Shown: positions 34,419 through 44,260, counted from the first letter of the stretch. The stretch is 64,000 bases of DNA from Mesorhizobium sp. WSM4904 (GCF_029674545.1 NZ_CP121354.1:682001-746000); one strand, 5' to 3'. Program-made: numbers and translations. Notes: a model not told the origin generated them from the letters alone.

Positions 34419-35060
34419 GTGTGCTGCAGGCGCATATTCGTGGTCGATGACCATCCGATCATCCTGTCCGGTGTCGGCGCGATGATCAACAGCCAGGACG
34501 ATCTGACGATCGTCGGACTGGCGGCGAATGCCGACGAGGCCCTCGAAGGCATCGGCAGAGCTCTTCCCGACGTCGCCGTGGTCGATATCTCGCTTCCCGG
34601 CGTCAACGGGGTCACGCTGATCGAGCGGCTCGTCGAGCGGTTTCCCGAGATCGGCTGCATAGCGCTGACCGCGCATGAGGACCCCGGCTGCCTGCGCCAG
34701 GTGCTGGCGGCCGGGGCGCGCGGTTTCGTGGTCAAACGTTCGACCGCGACGGATCTGCTGCAGGCCATCCGATGCGTGCTGGCCGGCGACAATTATGTCG
34801 ATCCGGCACTTGCCGCGCGCATCCTGAGCCCCCGCCACGGCACGCAATGCGACCCCGGCAATCTCAGCGAGCGGGAGCGATCGGTGATCCAGCTGGTTGC
34901 CCTCGGCTACAGCAACAAGGAAATATCCTCGCGGCTCAACCTCAGCATCAAGACGATCGAAACCTACCGGACCCGGGCAACCGACAAGCTGGAGCTCCAC
35001 TCCCGCGCCGCCATCGTGCGCTTCGCGCATTCGAACGGCTGGCTGGCCGAGCTGCAATAG
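34419..35060 (+). CDS. NarL/FixJ-type response regulator
   Basis: A 213-residue two-domain regulator. The receiver (1 to about 120) has the acidic pair D10-D11, phospho-acceptor D56 in VVDISLPG, T84 and K106 (GFVVKRS). The LuxR-type HTH (about 148-210) contains LSERERSVIQLVALGYSNKE and IKTIETYRTRATDKL. The GTG start at 34419 follows GGAGG. It likely receives phosphate from the NarX-type kinase upstream; targets unknown, though the Asn/Gly-repeat genes are the closest divergent candidates. Confidence 0.93.
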   Translation: MCCRRIFVVDDHPIILSGVGAMINSQDDLTIVGLAANADEALEGIGRALPDVAVVDISLPGVNGVTLIERLVERFPEIGCIALTAHEDPGCLRQVLAAGARGFVVKRSTATDLLQAIRCVLAGDNYVDPALAARILSPRHGTQCDPGNLSERERSVIQLVALGYSNKEISSRLNLSIKTIETYRTRATDKLELHSRAAIVRFAHSNGWLAELQ

Positions 35061-35072
35061 CGAGCAGCACCT

Positions 35073-35921
35073 TCAAAGACTGTAAAAGCGGCGGACGATG
35101 TCCCAGGCTTCGTCGGCGGTGTCGACGAAATCGATGATGTCCTGGTCGCCGGGCGAGATGGTGCCCTGCTCGGCAAGGAAATCGAGGTCGATCGCCCGTT
35201 GCCAGAACGCCTTGCCGAACAGGATCACCGGCACGCGCTCCATGCGGCCGGTCTGGATCAGCGTCAGCGTCTCGAAGAATTCGTCCATCGTGCCGAAGCC
35301 GCCCGGGAACACGGCGACCGCCTTGGCGCGCATGACGAAATGCATCTTGCGGATGGCGAAATAGTGGAAGTTGAAGCAGAGCTCCGGCGTCACATAGGCG
35401 TTCGGCGCCTGCTCGTGCGGCAACACGATGTTGAGGCCGATCGACGGCGCGCCGACATCGTCGGCGCCGCGGTTTCCGGCTTCCATGACGCCAGGTCCGC
35501 CGCCGGTGACGACGACGAACTCGCGATAGTAGGACGTGGCCGACTGCTGCGAGCACAGCCGGGCGAACTTGCGCGCCTCTTCGTAATATTTGCTGTTCAG
35601 CTCGAGGTTCTTCTTCTGCGTCTCGTTCTTCGCCGCCCAGGCGACGCCGCCCGGCTCCGGCAGCCTCGCCCCGCCGAACAGGATGACCGTAGAACGGATG
35701 CCGCGCTCGGCAAGGATCATCTCGGGCTTCAGCAGCTCGAGCTGCAGGCGAACCGGGCGCAATTCGCGCCGCGTCATGAAGTCGGGATCGTTCCAGGCCA
35801 GACGATAGGTTTCGGCCCGCGTCTGCGGCGTGTCCGGCACGCTCTTCGACCGCTCCAGATCCTCGTCCGAATGCGGCAGCGGCGTCCAGCCCGCCTTTTC
35901 CATGGGTGTCATTGAGTCCAC
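35073..35921 (-). CDS. LOG/TIGR00730-family Rossmann-fold protein
   Basis: A 282-residue lysine-decarboxylase-like (LOG) family protein. The nucleotide-binding signatures VVVTGGGPGVMEAGNRGA and FPGGFGTMDEFFE are intact; the second is the PGGxGTxxE motif with the residues needed to cleave N6-substituted AMP. Shorter LOG proteins release active cytokinins; this longer form with a polar N-terminus of about 70 residues may be a general AMP/nucleotide ribohydrolase. 'Lysine decarboxylase' labels for this family are wrong. The start could also be the ATG at 35915. Divergent from dapD. Confidence 0.88.
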   Translation of the reverse strand: MDSMTPMEKAGWTPLPHSDEDLERSKSVPDTPQTRAETYRLAWNDPDFMTRRELRPVRLQLELLKPEMILAERGIRSTVILFGGARLPEPGGVAWAAKNETQKKNLELNSKYYEEARKFARLCSQQSATSYYREFVVVTGGGPGVMEAGNRGADDVGAPSIGLNIVLPHEQAPNAYVTPELCFNFHYFAIRKMHFVMRAKAVAVFPGGFGTMDEFFETLTLIQTGRMERVPVILFGKAFWQRAIDLDFLAEQGTISPGDQDIIDFVDTADEAWDIVRRFYSL

Positions 35922-36055
35922 CGTTCCAAATCCTTTACTTGCGCCGTCCCGTGACGCAGCCGCGATTGACCCTCATCCAGGCTTCACATAGGGTCCGCGC
36001 GATTTCAAAACAGGTTAAGGCGCAGCCCTTAACAGCTTTGTAATGGAGCAAATTC

Positions 36056-36910
36056 ATGTCGAAGCCCGATCTGGCGAGCCTCGAAAAGACCATCGAAAAG
36101 GCCTTCGAGGAGCGCGACACGATTTCGACCGCGACACGCGGCGAAACGCGCGACGCCATCCAGTCGGCGCTCGATCTGCTCGACCGCGGCGTGGCCCGTG
36201 TCGCCGAGCGGCAGGACGACGGCAAGTGGCTCGTCAACCAGTGGCTGAAGAAGGCGGTGCTGCTCTCCTTCCGGCTGAACCCGATGGAGATCATCAAGGG
36301 CGGCCCGGGCCAGGCGGTGTGGTGGGACAAGGTGCCGTCCAAGTTCGACGGCTGGAGCGCCGTAGACTTCGAGAAGGCCGGATTCCGCGCCGTGCCGTCC
36401 TCGGTCGTGCGCCGCTCGGCATATGTCGCGCCGGGCGCGGTGCTGATGCCGTCCTTCGTCAATGTCGGCGCCTATGTCGATTCGGGCACGATGGTCGACA
36501 CATGGGCCTCGGTCGGCTCCTGCGCCCAGATCGGCAAGAACGTGCATCTTTCCGGCGGCGTCGGCATCGGCGGCGTGCTGGAGCCGATGCAGGCCGGCCC
36601 GACCATCATAGAGGACAATTGCTTCATCGGCGCGCGCTCCGAGGTGGTCGAAGGCTGCATCGTGCGCGAAGGCTCGGTGCTCGGCATGGGCGTGTTCATC
36701 GGCCAGTCGACCAAGATCGTCGACCGCGCCACCGGCGAGGTCTTCTACGGCGAGGTGCCGGCAAATTCGGTGGTGGTCGCCGGATCGCTGCCGGGCAAGC
36801 CGCTGCCCAGCGGCGAGCCGGGGCCTGGCCTCTATTGCGCCGTCATCGTCAAGCGCGTCGACGCCAAGACCCGCTCCAAGACCTCGATCAACGAATTGCT
36901 GCGCGATTGA
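36056..36910 (+). CDS. dapD: 2,3,4,5-tetrahydropyridine-2,6-dicarboxylate N-succinyltransferase
   Basis: Transfers succinyl from succinyl-CoA to tetrahydrodipicolinate in the succinylase branch of lysine and meso-DAP synthesis. The 284-residue protein has the helical N-terminus (residues 1-95) and a left-handed beta-helix (about 105-230) with [38 protein letters not shown] and [14 protein letters not shown], the DapD signatures. ATG at 36056. dapE, encoding a later step, lies 2.6 kb downstream on the same strand, separated by DUF805 and other genes. Confidence 0.98.
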   Translation: MSKPDLASLEKTIEKAFEERDTISTATRGETRDAIQSALDLLDRGVARVAERQDDGKWLVNQWLKKAVLLSFRLNPMEIIKGGPGQAVWWDKVPSKFDGWSAVDFEKAGFRAVPSSVVRRSAYVAPGAVLMPSFVNVGAYVDSGTMVDTWASVGSCAQIGKNVHLSGGVGIGGVLEPMQAGPTIIEDNCFIGARSEVVEGCIVREGSVLGMGVFIGQSTKIVDRATGEVFYGEVPANSVVVAGSLPGKPLPSGEPGPGLYCAVIVKRVDAKTRSKTSINELLRD

Positions 36911-36982
36911 TCTTTTGCGGAAACGGACGCACCTTCCGCCGGCGCGACATTCCGTCGCGCTGGTTCAACACGGAGGGGCGTC

Positions 36983-37345
36983 ATGGACTGGAAGTATCTG
37001 CTGACGAGTTTCGACGGTCGCATCAACCGCGCCAAGTTCTGGGCCGGCATCGGCATATTCATCGTTCTTGCCATCGTCGCGTTCATTCTCGATTCGATCC
37101 TCGGCACACGTTTCACCACGGCCAGCGGCGATCAGATCGGCGTCGTCGGCATCCTCGTCATGCTGGCGTCGATCTATTTCGCGATTGCCCTCTATGCCAA
37201 ACGCTGGCACGACCGTAACAAGTCGGGCTGGTGGACGCTGATCGGCCTCATACCCATCATCGGCGGCATCTGGTTGCTGGTCGAGCTCGGCATCCTGGAA
37301 GGCACCAGAGGCGCCAATCAATACGGACCGGACCCGCTTGCCTGA
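36983..37345 (+). CDS. DUF805 membrane protein 1
   Basis: A 120-residue inner-membrane protein of the DUF805 (YhaH) family: GRINRAKFWAGIGIF at the N-terminus, three to four hydrophobic segments, the KRWHDRNKSGWW loop (about 73-84) and the ending GANQYGPDPLA, all family marks. Function is not known. It overlaps a second DUF805 gene. Confidence 0.88.
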   Translation: MDWKYLLTSFDGRINRAKFWAGIGIFIVLAIVAFILDSILGTRFTTASGDQIGVVGILVMLASIYFAIALYAKRWHDRNKSGWWTLIGLIPIIGGIWLLVELGILEGTRGANQYGPDPLA

Positions 37346-37715
37346 AAAAGCAGACTTCATCTGGCTCTTCTTCAAAACCTCGGGCCGCCTCAGCCGCGCG
37401 GCCTATTTTCTCGGCGGACTGCTGGTGGCCCTCGTGCAGGCTTTTCCGCTCTACCGCTTCACGCTGGTGCCGGAAGGCTCGGCCGAGAGCAACATGTGGT
37501 CGTTCGTCTTCTTCCTCGCCTTCCTCGGCTCGCTGTGGTCGAACATCGTGCTGGCGGTGAAGCGGCTGCATGATCTCGACAAGCCCGGCATCGCGGCGCT
37601 TGTGCTGTTCGTCCCCGTCGTGTCGATCGTCGCCTTCCTGGTGCTCTGCCTGTTCCCGGGACAACCCGGATCCAACCGCTACGGCAGCCGCACCAACTCA
37701 CCCGCCGACCGCTGA
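37338..37715 (+). CDS. DUF805 membrane protein 2
   Basis: A 125-residue relative of the protein just upstream: TSGRLSRAAYFLGG, VKRLHDLDKPGI, four hydrophobic segments and GSNRYGSRTNSP. The TTG at 37338 overlaps the end of the first DUF805 gene by 8 bases and needs no ATG; downstream ATGs fall inside the conserved part. The pair looks like a tandem duplication, translated in tandem. Confidence 0.82.
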   Translation: MPEKADFIWLFFKTSGRLSRAAYFLGGLLVALVQAFPLYRFTLVPEGSAESNMWSFVFFLAFLGSLWSNIVLAVKRLHDLDKPGIAALVLFVPVVSIVAFLVLCLFPGQPGSNRYGSRTNSPADR

Positions 37716-37725
37716 ACAGCCCGCC

Positions 37726-38427
37726 ATGCGCTACCGTACGCTCGATCCGACGCTGATCATCGAGACCGCCGAAAGGCTCGAGGAGCGCGTGGCCGAGCGC
37801 TTTCCGGACGCAGGCCTGCGTGGCGTCGCCGCCGAACTGGTGTCGCTGTCGCGCGACCTGGCGAAAGCCGCCAAGGAGCTGGAGGCGCCGATCTGGTGGC
37901 TGCGCGGCGTCATCATCGCGGCCTTCATTGCCGGGGTGGCGATGTTCCTGTTCGTCGGTACCGTCCTGCCGCTCGACCGCATTTCGGGAACCGACGATGC
38001 CGTGCAGTCGGTGCAGGGCATCGAGGCGACGATCAACACCGCCATCCTCGCCGTGCTCGGCTTCCTCGCCCTGATCCGCAGCGAAGAACGGATCAAGCGC
38101 AAGCAGGTCTTCCGCCAGCTTCACGGATTGCGCTCGCTGATCCATGTCATCGACATGCACCAATTGACCAAGGACCCGGCGGCGCTGTCGGCCGGTTTCA
38201 CGCCAACGGCGCATTCGCCGGCCCGCATCACCAAAGCCGCCGACCTCGCGCGCTATCTCGACTATTGCTCGGAAATGCTGTCGATTACCGGCAAGATCGC
38301 CGCGCTGTTTGCCCAGTCGGTCGATGACGCCGTGGTTGTCGACGGCGTCAACGACATCGAGAACCTGGCCTCCAACCTGTCGAGAAAAATCTGGCAGAAG
38401 ATCACGCTGATCGAGGACCGCCACTGA
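37726..38427 (+). CDS. Membrane protein, unknown function
   Basis: A 233-residue protein not recognised. Two close hydrophobic segments (PIWWLRGVIIAAFIAGVAMF at about 63-85 and INTAILAVLGFLALI at about 105-119) are followed by a charged helical domain to the end. An N-terminal helical part (TAERLEERVAERFPD) precedes. The ATG at 37726 is 11 bases after the DUF805 stop, suggesting the same transcript. The end overlaps the convergent ketopantoate reductase gene by 26 bases. Confidence 0.75.
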   Translation: MRYRTLDPTLIIETAERLEERVAERFPDAGLRGVAAELVSLSRDLAKAAKELEAPIWWLRGVIIAAFIAGVAMFLFVGTVLPLDRISGTDDAVQSVQGIEATINTAILAVLGFLALIRSEERIKRKQVFRQLHGLRSLIHVIDMHQLTKDPAALSAGFTPTAHSPARITKAADLARYLDYCSEMLSITGKIAALFAQSVDDAVVVDGVNDIENLASNLSRKIWQKITLIEDRH

Positions 38428-39436
38428 CGGCATCAGGCGACAGTCCCGGCGGGCCGCGCTTTTCTGCTTCCGCCTGACGCACCAGCGCCGCGACGCGCTC
38501 GATCGCAGGCGCCGGCGTGCCGGCCTGCTTGGCCAGGCCGAGCACCGCGCCCTGTAACTCGTCGATCTCGGTCGGGCGGCCGCGCTCGAGGTCGTCCCAC
38601 ATCGAGGCGCGCGCTTCGGGATCGATCGCCAGCATGCGGCGCGCCAGAAGTCCGAACAGCCAGTCCGGAAGCCGCAGCGCTTTCGGCAGCAGCCATGGCG
38701 GCGGCCCGGCGATGCGCGCCGGCTCGATGCCTGAGGCTTTCATCGCCGCCCGCGCCTCGTCGATCTGGTCCGCCAGGATGACGCGCCAGCGGCGATCGGC
38801 GAGTTCCCTCGTCAGCGGCAGGTTGGACAGCGCCACCAGCGCGTTGTTGAGGTTCATCAGCAGCTTGCTCCACTGCACCGCCTTCATGTCGGCATGGGTC
38901 CGAACCGCCAGCCCTTCGACGTCAAGCAAGGTGGCGAGGCCGGGCACGGTATCCTCGATCAGCACCTTGCCGTCGCTGGCGCGGCGGACACCGAACGGCG
39001 TCTCGCCGTCCGGCGATTGCACGACGTTGAACGCAACCATACCGGCCAGCACGCGACGCGCTGGAAGCCCGACGCGCAGTTTGTCCGCGTTGTCGACGCC
39101 ATTCTGCAGGCTGACCACGATGGCATCGGGCCGGGCATGGGCTGCGACGAGCGCCGCCATCTCCTCGGTCGCGCCGCTCTTGACCGTGACAAGAACGATA
39201 TCCGCATTGCGCAGCGCCAACGCCGGATCGTCGGTGACCGCGAGCGCCTCAGGGTCGATGCGCCGATCGCGACCGTCGAGATCGCTGACCCGAAGCCCGT
39301 CCTTGCGCATGGTCTCGACGATGCGGCCACGGCCCAGGAAATTCACCTTGCGCCCGGCAAGCGCCAGGCAGCCGCCGACATAGCAGCCGATGCTGCCGGC
39401 GCCGGCAACCGCGATCGTTCTTCCGTCATTGGCCAT
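38402..39436 (-). CDS. 2-dehydropantoate 2-reductase (ketopantoate reductase family)
   Basis: A 344-residue NADPH-dependent reductase. The N-terminus has IAVAGAGSIGCYVGGCLALAG (Rossmann loop, 8-28); the middle includes SLQNGVDN and VAFNVVQSPDGETPFGVRR; the C-terminal helical domain has the catalytic Lys in WSKLLMNLNNAL (about 190-201) and a family-typical RMLAIDPEARASMWDDLERGRPTEIDELQG. The ApbA/PanE family includes proteins with other substrates, so the role in pantothenate synthesis is probable but not proven. No panB/panC is adjacent. Confidence 0.9.
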   Translation of the reverse strand: MANDGRTIAVAGAGSIGCYVGGCLALAGRKVNFLGRGRIVETMRKDGLRVSDLDGRDRRIDPEALAVTDDPALALRNADIVLVTVKSGATEEMAALVAAHARPDAIVVSLQNGVDNADKLRVGLPARRVLAGMVAFNVVQSPDGETPFGVRRASDGKVLIEDTVPGLATLLDVEGLAVRTHADMKAVQWSKLLMNLNNALVALSNLPLTRELADRRWRVILADQIDEARAAMKASGIEPARIAGPPPWLLPKALRLPDWLFGLLARRMLAIDPEARASMWDDLERGRPTEIDELQGAVLGLAKQAGTPAPAIERVAALVRQAEAEKRGPPGLSPDAVSGGPRSA

Positions 39437-39554
39437 GCGATCATCCCGTGCTGGCTCGCGCGACTATACGACATGACAACCATATTGTCGGCGGCATGAT
39501 CGGTGATCATCTGCCACCGTGACAGAGTTACTGCTTTCGACTATCGCTTTGCCT

Positions 39555-40754
39555 ATGAAATTGCCGACCGACCCCGCCCAGAATCTTGCCGCCCTGATCC
39601 GCTGTCCTTCCGTGACGCCCGCCGAAGGCGGCGCGCTGCGGACGCTGGAGGACATGCTGAAGCCGCTCGGCTTCTCGGTCGAGCGGCCACTGTTCTCTGA
39701 AAGCGGCACGCCGGACATCGAAAACCTCTATGCGCGCCGCTCCGGCAATGGCCCGCATCTGATGTTTGCCGGCCATACCGACGTCGTGCCGGTCGGCGAC
39801 GAGGCGGCCTGGACGCATCCACCCTTCGCCGCCGAGATCGCCAATGGCGAGATGTATGGCCGCGGCGCCGTCGACATGAAGGGCGGCATCGCCTGCTTCA
39901 TCGCCGCCGTGGCGCGCCACATCGAAAGAAATGGCGGACCGAAAGGCTCTGTTTCGCTGCTGATCACGGGCGACGAAGAAGGGCCTGCCATCAACGGTAC
40001 GACGAAGCTGCTCGACTGGGCGGCCGCCAAGGGCGAGAAATGGGACGCCTCGATCGTCGGCGAGCCGACCAATCCGGATGCGCTCGGCGACATGATCAAG
40101 ATCGGCCGCCGCGGTTCGCTGTCCGGCAGCGTCATCGTCAACGGCCGCCAGGGCCACGCCGCCTATCCGCAGCTTGCCGACAACCCGGTGCGCGGTCTCA
40201 TCAGCCTGGTCGACGCGCTGCTGCATCCGGTGTTCGACAAGGGAACCAAGGATTTCCAGCCGACCAATCTCGAGGTGACGTCGATCGACGTCGGCAACCC
40301 GGCGACCAATGTCATCCCGGCCAAGGCGACCGCCACGTTCAACATCCGCTTCAACGACACTTGGGACGCCGAAACAATCCAGGCCGAGATCCACAACCGG
40401 CTCGACCAGGCGGCCGGGCGCAAGAAATACCGGCCGGGCAAGAAGACGCCAGTCGACTACGAGCTTGTCTGGCGCGACCGGCCGAGCCATGTCTTCCTCA
40501 CCCGCGACGACAAGCTGATCGACACACTGAGCGCGTCGGTTGCCGCCGTGGTCGGCAGGACACCGGCGCTCTCCACCTCCGGCGGCACGTCGGATGCACG
40601 CTTCATCAAGGATTATTGCCCGGTGGTCGAGTTCGGGCTGGTCGGCAAGACGATGCACATGGTGGACGAGCGCGTGGCGGTCGCCGACCTGGAGACGCTG
40701 ACGCAAATCTACGAACGTTTCATCCAAGACTGGTTCGGACAGGGCCTCGCGTGA
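39555..40754 (+). CDS. dapE: Succinyl-diaminopimelate desuccinylase
   Basis: Dinuclear zinc hydrolase that frees succinate from N-succinyl-LL-DAP, giving LL-DAP for lysine and peptidoglycan. The ATG at 39555 gives the family N-terminus ([20 protein letters not shown]); a GTG at 39519 would add 12 residues. Metal and catalytic motifs: [14 protein letters not shown] (His, Asp), [28 protein letters not shown] (Glu-Glu), and the C-terminal [12 protein letters not shown] (His). 399 residues, normal length. The next gene overlaps its stop (GTGA). Confidence 0.97.
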   Translation: MKLPTDPAQNLAALIRCPSVTPAEGGALRTLEDMLKPLGFSVERPLFSESGTPDIENLYARRSGNGPHLMFAGHTDVVPVGDEAAWTHPPFAAEIANGEMYGRGAVDMKGGIACFIAAVARHIERNGGPKGSVSLLITGDEEGPAINGTTKLLDWAAAKGEKWDASIVGEPTNPDALGDMIKIGRRGSLSGSVIVNGRQGHAAYPQLADNPVRGLISLVDALLHPVFDKGTKDFQPTNLEVTSIDVGNPATNVIPAKATATFNIRFNDTWDAETIQAEIHNRLDQAAGRKKYRPGKKTPVDYELVWRDRPSHVFLTRDDKLIDTLSASVAAVVGRTPALSTSGGTSDARFIKDYCPVVEFGLVGKTMHMVDERVAVADLETLTQIYERFIQDWFGQGLA

Positions 40755-41362
40755 CCATGCTCTCGGCAGACGAAACCTATGCTTCGCTGGCCGGCGCCTG
40801 GCGGCTGATGCTCGGCAAGGCCGACGGCCTGCGCATGCTCGACCTCACGGCGGACGGTTTCTGGAATTCCTTCTTCGCCATCGTCGTGGCGGCGCCGGCG
40901 TTGATCGTCGGCTGGGTCGGCATCGCCAACGAGATCGGCGATCCGAACGCTTTTGCCGGTCGCCTCGGCATGCTGCTCAAGCTGGCGACGGTCGACATCG
41001 GCTCCTGGGTGCTGCCGCTGGTGGCGCTTGCGCTGGTCGCGCCGCGCGCCGGCATCGGCGGCCGCTTCGTCCACTACGTCGTCGCCTCCAACTGGGCCTC
41101 CGCGATCATCGCCTGGCTGATGCTGCCGTCGGCGCTGCTGAGGCTGTTCCTGCCCTCGACCGACGAGATCAGCGGGTTGGTCTCGCTGCTTCTGTTCGCG
41201 CTGTCGATGGTGCTGACCTGGCGCATGACCAACGCGACGATCGGCAAGGGCGCGGCCATCGGCACGGCGGTGTTTGCCGGCATGTTCGTGGCCTCCCTGC
41301 TCGTCCTGTTCGGCCTGCAGGCGCTGCTCGGCATCGACATGCCGAACGGCGCAAGGGGCTGA
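40751..41362 (+). CDS. Polytopic membrane protein coupled to dapE
   Basis: A 203-residue membrane protein of a family I do not recognise. The GTG at 40751 overlaps the dapE stop (GTGA), so it is translationally coupled; an ATG at 40757 is a close alternative. About five hydrophobic segments: [18 protein letters not shown] (about 41-58), a second around [14 protein letters not shown], then [30 protein letters not shown] and [20 protein letters not shown]. The N-terminus ([20 protein letters not shown]) is cytosolic and conserved-looking. A link to DAP or cell wall metabolism is inferred only from coupling. Confidence 0.8.
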   Translation: MTMLSADETYASLAGAWRLMLGKADGLRMLDLTADGFWNSFFAIVVAAPALIVGWVGIANEIGDPNAFAGRLGMLLKLATVDIGSWVLPLVALALVAPRAGIGGRFVHYVVASNWASAIIAWLMLPSALLRLFLPSTDEISGLVSLLLFALSMVLTWRMTNATIGKGAAIGTAVFAGMFVASLLVLFGLQALLGIDMPNGARG

Positions 41363-41403
41363 TCCTCCGGATTGAAGGCGGTCTTCCAATTTACGGTCGG
41401 TTT

Positions 41404-41422
41404 GGTATGATAATTTCATACC
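41404..41422. promoter_or_regulatory. Operator of the parDE operon
   Basis: GGTATGA (41404-41410) and TCATACC (41416-41422) form a perfect inverted repeat around TAATT, 20 bases before the parD start. Autorepression by antitoxin binding to such a palindrome is the rule for ParDE; the size fits. Confidence 0.7.
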
Positions 41423-41442
41423 GACTCTCTCGGAGAGAGCAC

Positions 41443-41724
41443 ATGTCCGCCACGGAAAAACGCACTTTCAGCCTGCCGTCGGAGCAAGCCGCCTTTATCG
41501 ACCAGCTTGTTCAGTCGGGCGCCTACGCCACCAGCAGCGAGGTCATCCGCGCCGGGCTTCGCGCGCTGCAGGAGCGCGATGCCGCAGTGGAGCGCTGGCT
41601 GCGCGAGGAGGTCGCTCCGACCTATGACGCCTGGAAAGCCAATCCCGGCAAAGGCATATCGCCGGAGGAAATGGCCGAACGGGCGCGCAAGCGCCATGCG
41701 ACGCATTCTCAGAAGAAGCCGTGA
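41443..41724 (+). CDS. parD: ParD-family antitoxin (type II)
   Basis: A 93-residue antitoxin. The N-terminal ribbon-helix-helix (KRTFSLPSEQAAFIDQLVQS, YATSSEVIRAGLRALQERDA) binds DNA; the C-terminal helix and Lys-rich tail wrap the toxin. The ATG at 41443 is chosen over an upstream in-frame ATG at 41407, which lies inside the operator palindrome. It precedes parE with a GTGA overlap, as usual for the module. Confidence 0.92.
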   Translation: MSATEKRTFSLPSEQAAFIDQLVQSGAYATSSEVIRAGLRALQERDAAVERWLREEVAPTYDAWKANPGKGISPEEMAERARKRHATHSQKKP

Positions 41725-42038
41725 AGCGTCGGGCTGTCATCTATACGCCTGACGCAGGCGATGACCTCGATCGTATCTATAATGTCATTGCGCAAGCCAG
41801 AAGCGCTGCGACGGCCGACCGTTACGACAGCCGTCTACGCGCCTTCTGCGAGCGCCTCGAATATGGCTCTGAACGCGGCACGCGCCGCCATGACGTGCGG
41901 CCAGACCTCCGGATCATCGGATTTGAGCGCCGCATAACCGTTGCCTTCGTTGTGGAACCCGAGCGCGTGGTGATTTTGCGCTTGTTCTACGGCGGCGCCA
42001 ATTGGTCAGACGATCTGGCAGAAGGCGGCACCGACTGA
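41721..42038 (+). CDS. parE: ParE/RelE-family toxin (type II)
   Basis: A 105-residue toxin, presumably acting on DNA gyrase as known for ParE. It shows [60 protein letters not shown] and [18 protein letters not shown], the core of the ParE fold. The GTG start overlaps parD. Its last 52 bases overlap the convergent truA gene, so the C-terminal residues of both proteins are encoded by the same DNA. Confidence 0.92.
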   Translation: MKRRAVIYTPDAGDDLDRIYNVIAQARSAATADRYDSRLRAFCERLEYGSERGTRRHDVRPDLRIIGFERRITVAFVVEPERVVILRLFYGGANWSDDLAEGGTD

Positions 42039-42796
42039 TCGGTTTGCTCCGCGGGGTAATCCACCCCGACCAGAAACAGCCCGTCCGGCGGCGCCACCTG
42101 GCCGCAGGCGGCGCGGTCGCGCGCTTCGAGCGCCGCCTTGAGGTCGGCAGCGCTCCACGAGCGGTCGCCGACCCGCCGCAAGGAGCCGACCATCGAGCGC
42201 ACCTGGTTGTGCAGGAACGAGCGCGCCGAGGTCCGCACCTCGATGAGATCGCCCATACGGCTGACGTCGAGTTGGGCAAGCGTGCGGACGGGGCTTTCGG
42301 CCTGGCATTGGGTAGAGCGGAAGGTGGTGAAATCGTGCCGCCCGAGCAGCACCTTCGCCGCCTCGTGCATGGCCTCGGCATCAAGCCGTTTCGGCACCCA
42401 CCAGACCTTGCCCTTTTCCAGCGCCGACGGCGCGCGGCGGTTGAGGATGCGGTAGAGATAATGGCGGCCGGTGGCGGAGAAGCGGGCGTCAAAATCGTCG
42501 GCGACGATGCCGGCCGTCAGGATGGCGACACGCGCGCCGGCCGCCTGCAGATGGGCGTTGACGGCATTGCGCACCTTGTCGCCCGTCCAGGCCTTGGCGA
42601 GATCGACATGCGCCACCTGCGCAGTGGCGTGCACGCCGGCATCGGTGCGGCCGGCGGCACGTATTCTCACCTGTTCGCCGCAGAACTTTTCGATCGCCTG
42701 CTCGATCGCCTGCTGCACCGAAAGCTGGTCCGCCTGATGCTGCCAACCGGCGAATTGGCTGCCGTCATATTCGATATCGAGCCGAAAACGCGGCAT
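41987..42796 (-). CDS. truA: tRNA pseudouridine synthase A
   Basis: Makes pseudouridine at positions 38-40 of the tRNA anticodon stem. The 269-residue protein has [18 protein letters not shown] (4-21), the catalytic D52 in [38 protein letters not shown] and [17 protein letters not shown]. The C-terminal tail (about 250-269, [20 protein letters not shown]) is longer than usual and overlaps parE in the opposite direction. It is the last gene of def-fmt-GNAT-truA, 20 bases after the GNAT gene. Confidence 0.97.
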   Translation of the reverse strand: MPRFRLDIEYDGSQFAGWQHQADQLSVQQAIEQAIEKFCGEQVRIRAAGRTDAGVHATAQVAHVDLAKAWTGDKVRNAVNAHLQAAGARVAILTAGIVADDFDARFSATGRHYLYRILNRRAPSALEKGKVWWVPKRLDAEAMHEAAKVLLGRHDFTTFRSTQCQAESPVRTLAQLDVSRMGDLIEVRTSARSFLHNQVRSMVGSLRRVGDRSWSAADLKAALEARDRAACGQVAPPDGLFLVGVDYPAEQTDQSVPPSARSSDQLAPP

Positions 42797-42816
42797 GTTC
42801 TGAGGCTTGCGCCCGC

Positions 42817-43323
42817 CTAAGCGGCGAGCGCGGTGAAGGCCGAAGCGTAGACCAGCTTGCCGGCCTCGGGCGCTTCGCCCCAGGCCAGCGCCTGCAGCGC
42901 CTCGCCCTGGTATTGGCTCTCGAACTTCTCGGCGCGGGCATGGCTGTAGCCGAAGCGGCCGTAATAGGCCGGGTCACCCAGCACCACGGCAAGCCGCTCG
43001 CCGGCTTCCTTGAGGCGGACATGCGCCTCGCGGATCAGCGCGCCGCCGATGCCGGTGCCGTGGAAGGACGGCTCGACCGCCAGCGGCGCCAGCGCCACGG
43101 CCGCGAAGCGCTTGCCGCCCGTCTGCACCAAGAGCCTGGAAAACAGGATGTGGCCGACGACCTGGCCATCCTCTTCCGCCACCAGCTCGACGACGGCATC
43201 GCCGCCGGTCACCAGCGCGTCGACCAGGCCGGCCTCGGTCCGCTGACCGAACGCATGCTCTTCGACAAGGCGGATCGCCTCGCGATCCCGCGGCGTCGCC
43301 GCGCGTATCGACATCATGCTCAT
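42817..43323 (-). CDS. GNAT-family N-acetyltransferase
   Basis: A 168-residue acetyltransferase. The acetyl-CoA site is seen in [26 protein letters not shown] (about 77-102), and [19 protein letters not shown] follows. This is the YhbS-like subgroup. Its start overlaps the fmt stop (ATGA), placing it in the def-fmt-truA operon. Whether it acetylates a protein N-terminus, tRNA or small molecule cannot be told. Confidence 0.9.
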   Translation of the reverse strand: MSMMSIRAATPRDREAIRLVEEHAFGQRTEAGLVDALVTGGDAVVELVAEEDGQVVGHILFSRLLVQTGGKRFAAVALAPLAVEPSFHGTGIGGALIREAHVRLKEAGERLAVVLGDPAYYGRFGYSHARAEKFESQYQGEALQALAWGEAPEAGKLVYASAFTALAA

Positions 43324-44255
43324 TTGAGTTTCGTTCCTTTTTCGATCTTGGCTCCGCGCAAGAACTCCTGCGCGGCGGCGGGCCTTCCGCCCGCCCGTTG
43401 AACTTCGACCAGCCGGACCGCGCCTGACCCGCAGGCGACCGTCAGCCGGTCATCGAGAATACCTCCCGACTCGCCGACGCCATCGGAAAGCGTCGAGCGA
43501 AGCAGTTTCAGCCGCTCCACGCGGCCACCAATTTCGACCTCGCACCAAGCGCCCGGAAAGGGCGAGAGGCCGCGAATGTGATTGTGGACTTCGCCGGCAG
43601 GCCGCGTCCAGTCTACGCGTGTCTCCGATTTATCGATCTTTCGGGCGTAGGTCACTCCTTCCGTCGGCTGCGGGGTAAATGTCAGACAATTTATCCCCAG
43701 CTGCGTCAGTGCTTCCACCATCAGCGAAGCGCCTTGAGCCATCAGGCGGTCATGCAATTCGCCGGCGGTCATATCGGGTCCGATGGCGCATTTTTCAACC
43801 AACGCCACCGGGCCGGTGTCCAGACCCTCTTCCATGCGCATCACCATCATGCCGGTTTCGGCATCGCCGGCCATGATGGCGCGCTGGATGGGCGCGGCAC
43901 CGCGCCAGCGCGGCAAAAGCGAGGCATGGCCGTTGAGGCAGCCGAGCCTGGTTGCCTCCAGCACGGGTTTCGGCAGAAGCAGGCCGTAGGCGACGACCAC
44001 GGCGACGTCGGCCCGCAACTCGGCAAAGGCTCGCTGCTCGGCCTCGCCCTTGAGCGATGTCGGCGTCCGCACCTGGAGGCCAAGCCGCTCCGCCTCGCGC
44101 TGCACAGGCGACGGCGTAAGCTCCAGTCCGCGCCGGCCGGCCGCGCGCGGCGGCTGCGTATAGACGGCCGCGATGTCATGGCCGGCCTCGGCAATGGCGC
44201 TGAGCGTCGGCACGGAAAAATCCGGCGTGCCCATGAAGATGACGCGAAGGGGCAT
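43320..44255 (-). CDS. fmt: Methionyl-tRNA formyltransferase
   Basis: Formylates initiator Met-tRNA using 10-formyl-THF. The 311-residue protein shows [20 protein letters not shown] at the N-terminus, [20 protein letters not shown] (formyl-THF site with the Asn-His and catalytic Asp of [12 protein letters not shown]), and a C-terminal OB-like domain with [11 protein letters not shown]. Encoded 5 bases after def on the same strand, as is common. Confidence 0.98.
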   Translation of the reverse strand: MPLRVIFMGTPDFSVPTLSAIAEAGHDIAAVYTQPPRAAGRRGLELTPSPVQREAERLGLQVRTPTSLKGEAEQRAFAELRADVAVVVAYGLLLPKPVLEATRLGCLNGHASLLPRWRGAAPIQRAIMAGDAETGMMVMRMEEGLDTGPVALVEKCAIGPDMTAGELHDRLMAQGASLMVEALTQLGINCLTFTPQPTEGVTYARKIDKSETRVDWTRPAGEVHNHIRGLSPFPGAWCEVEIGGRVERLKLLRSTLSDGVGESGGILDDRLTVACGSGAVRLVEVQRAGGRPAAAQEFLRGAKIEKGTKLK

Positions 44256-44260
44256 GACCC

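Noticed and set aside
35073..35921. Lysine decarboxylase assignment
   Set aside because: The PGGxGTxxE motif is that of LOG-type phosphoribohydrolases; no PLP site is present.
36472..36732. Minus-strand frame within dapD
   Set aside because: It is fully antisense to dapD and lacks a ribosome site.
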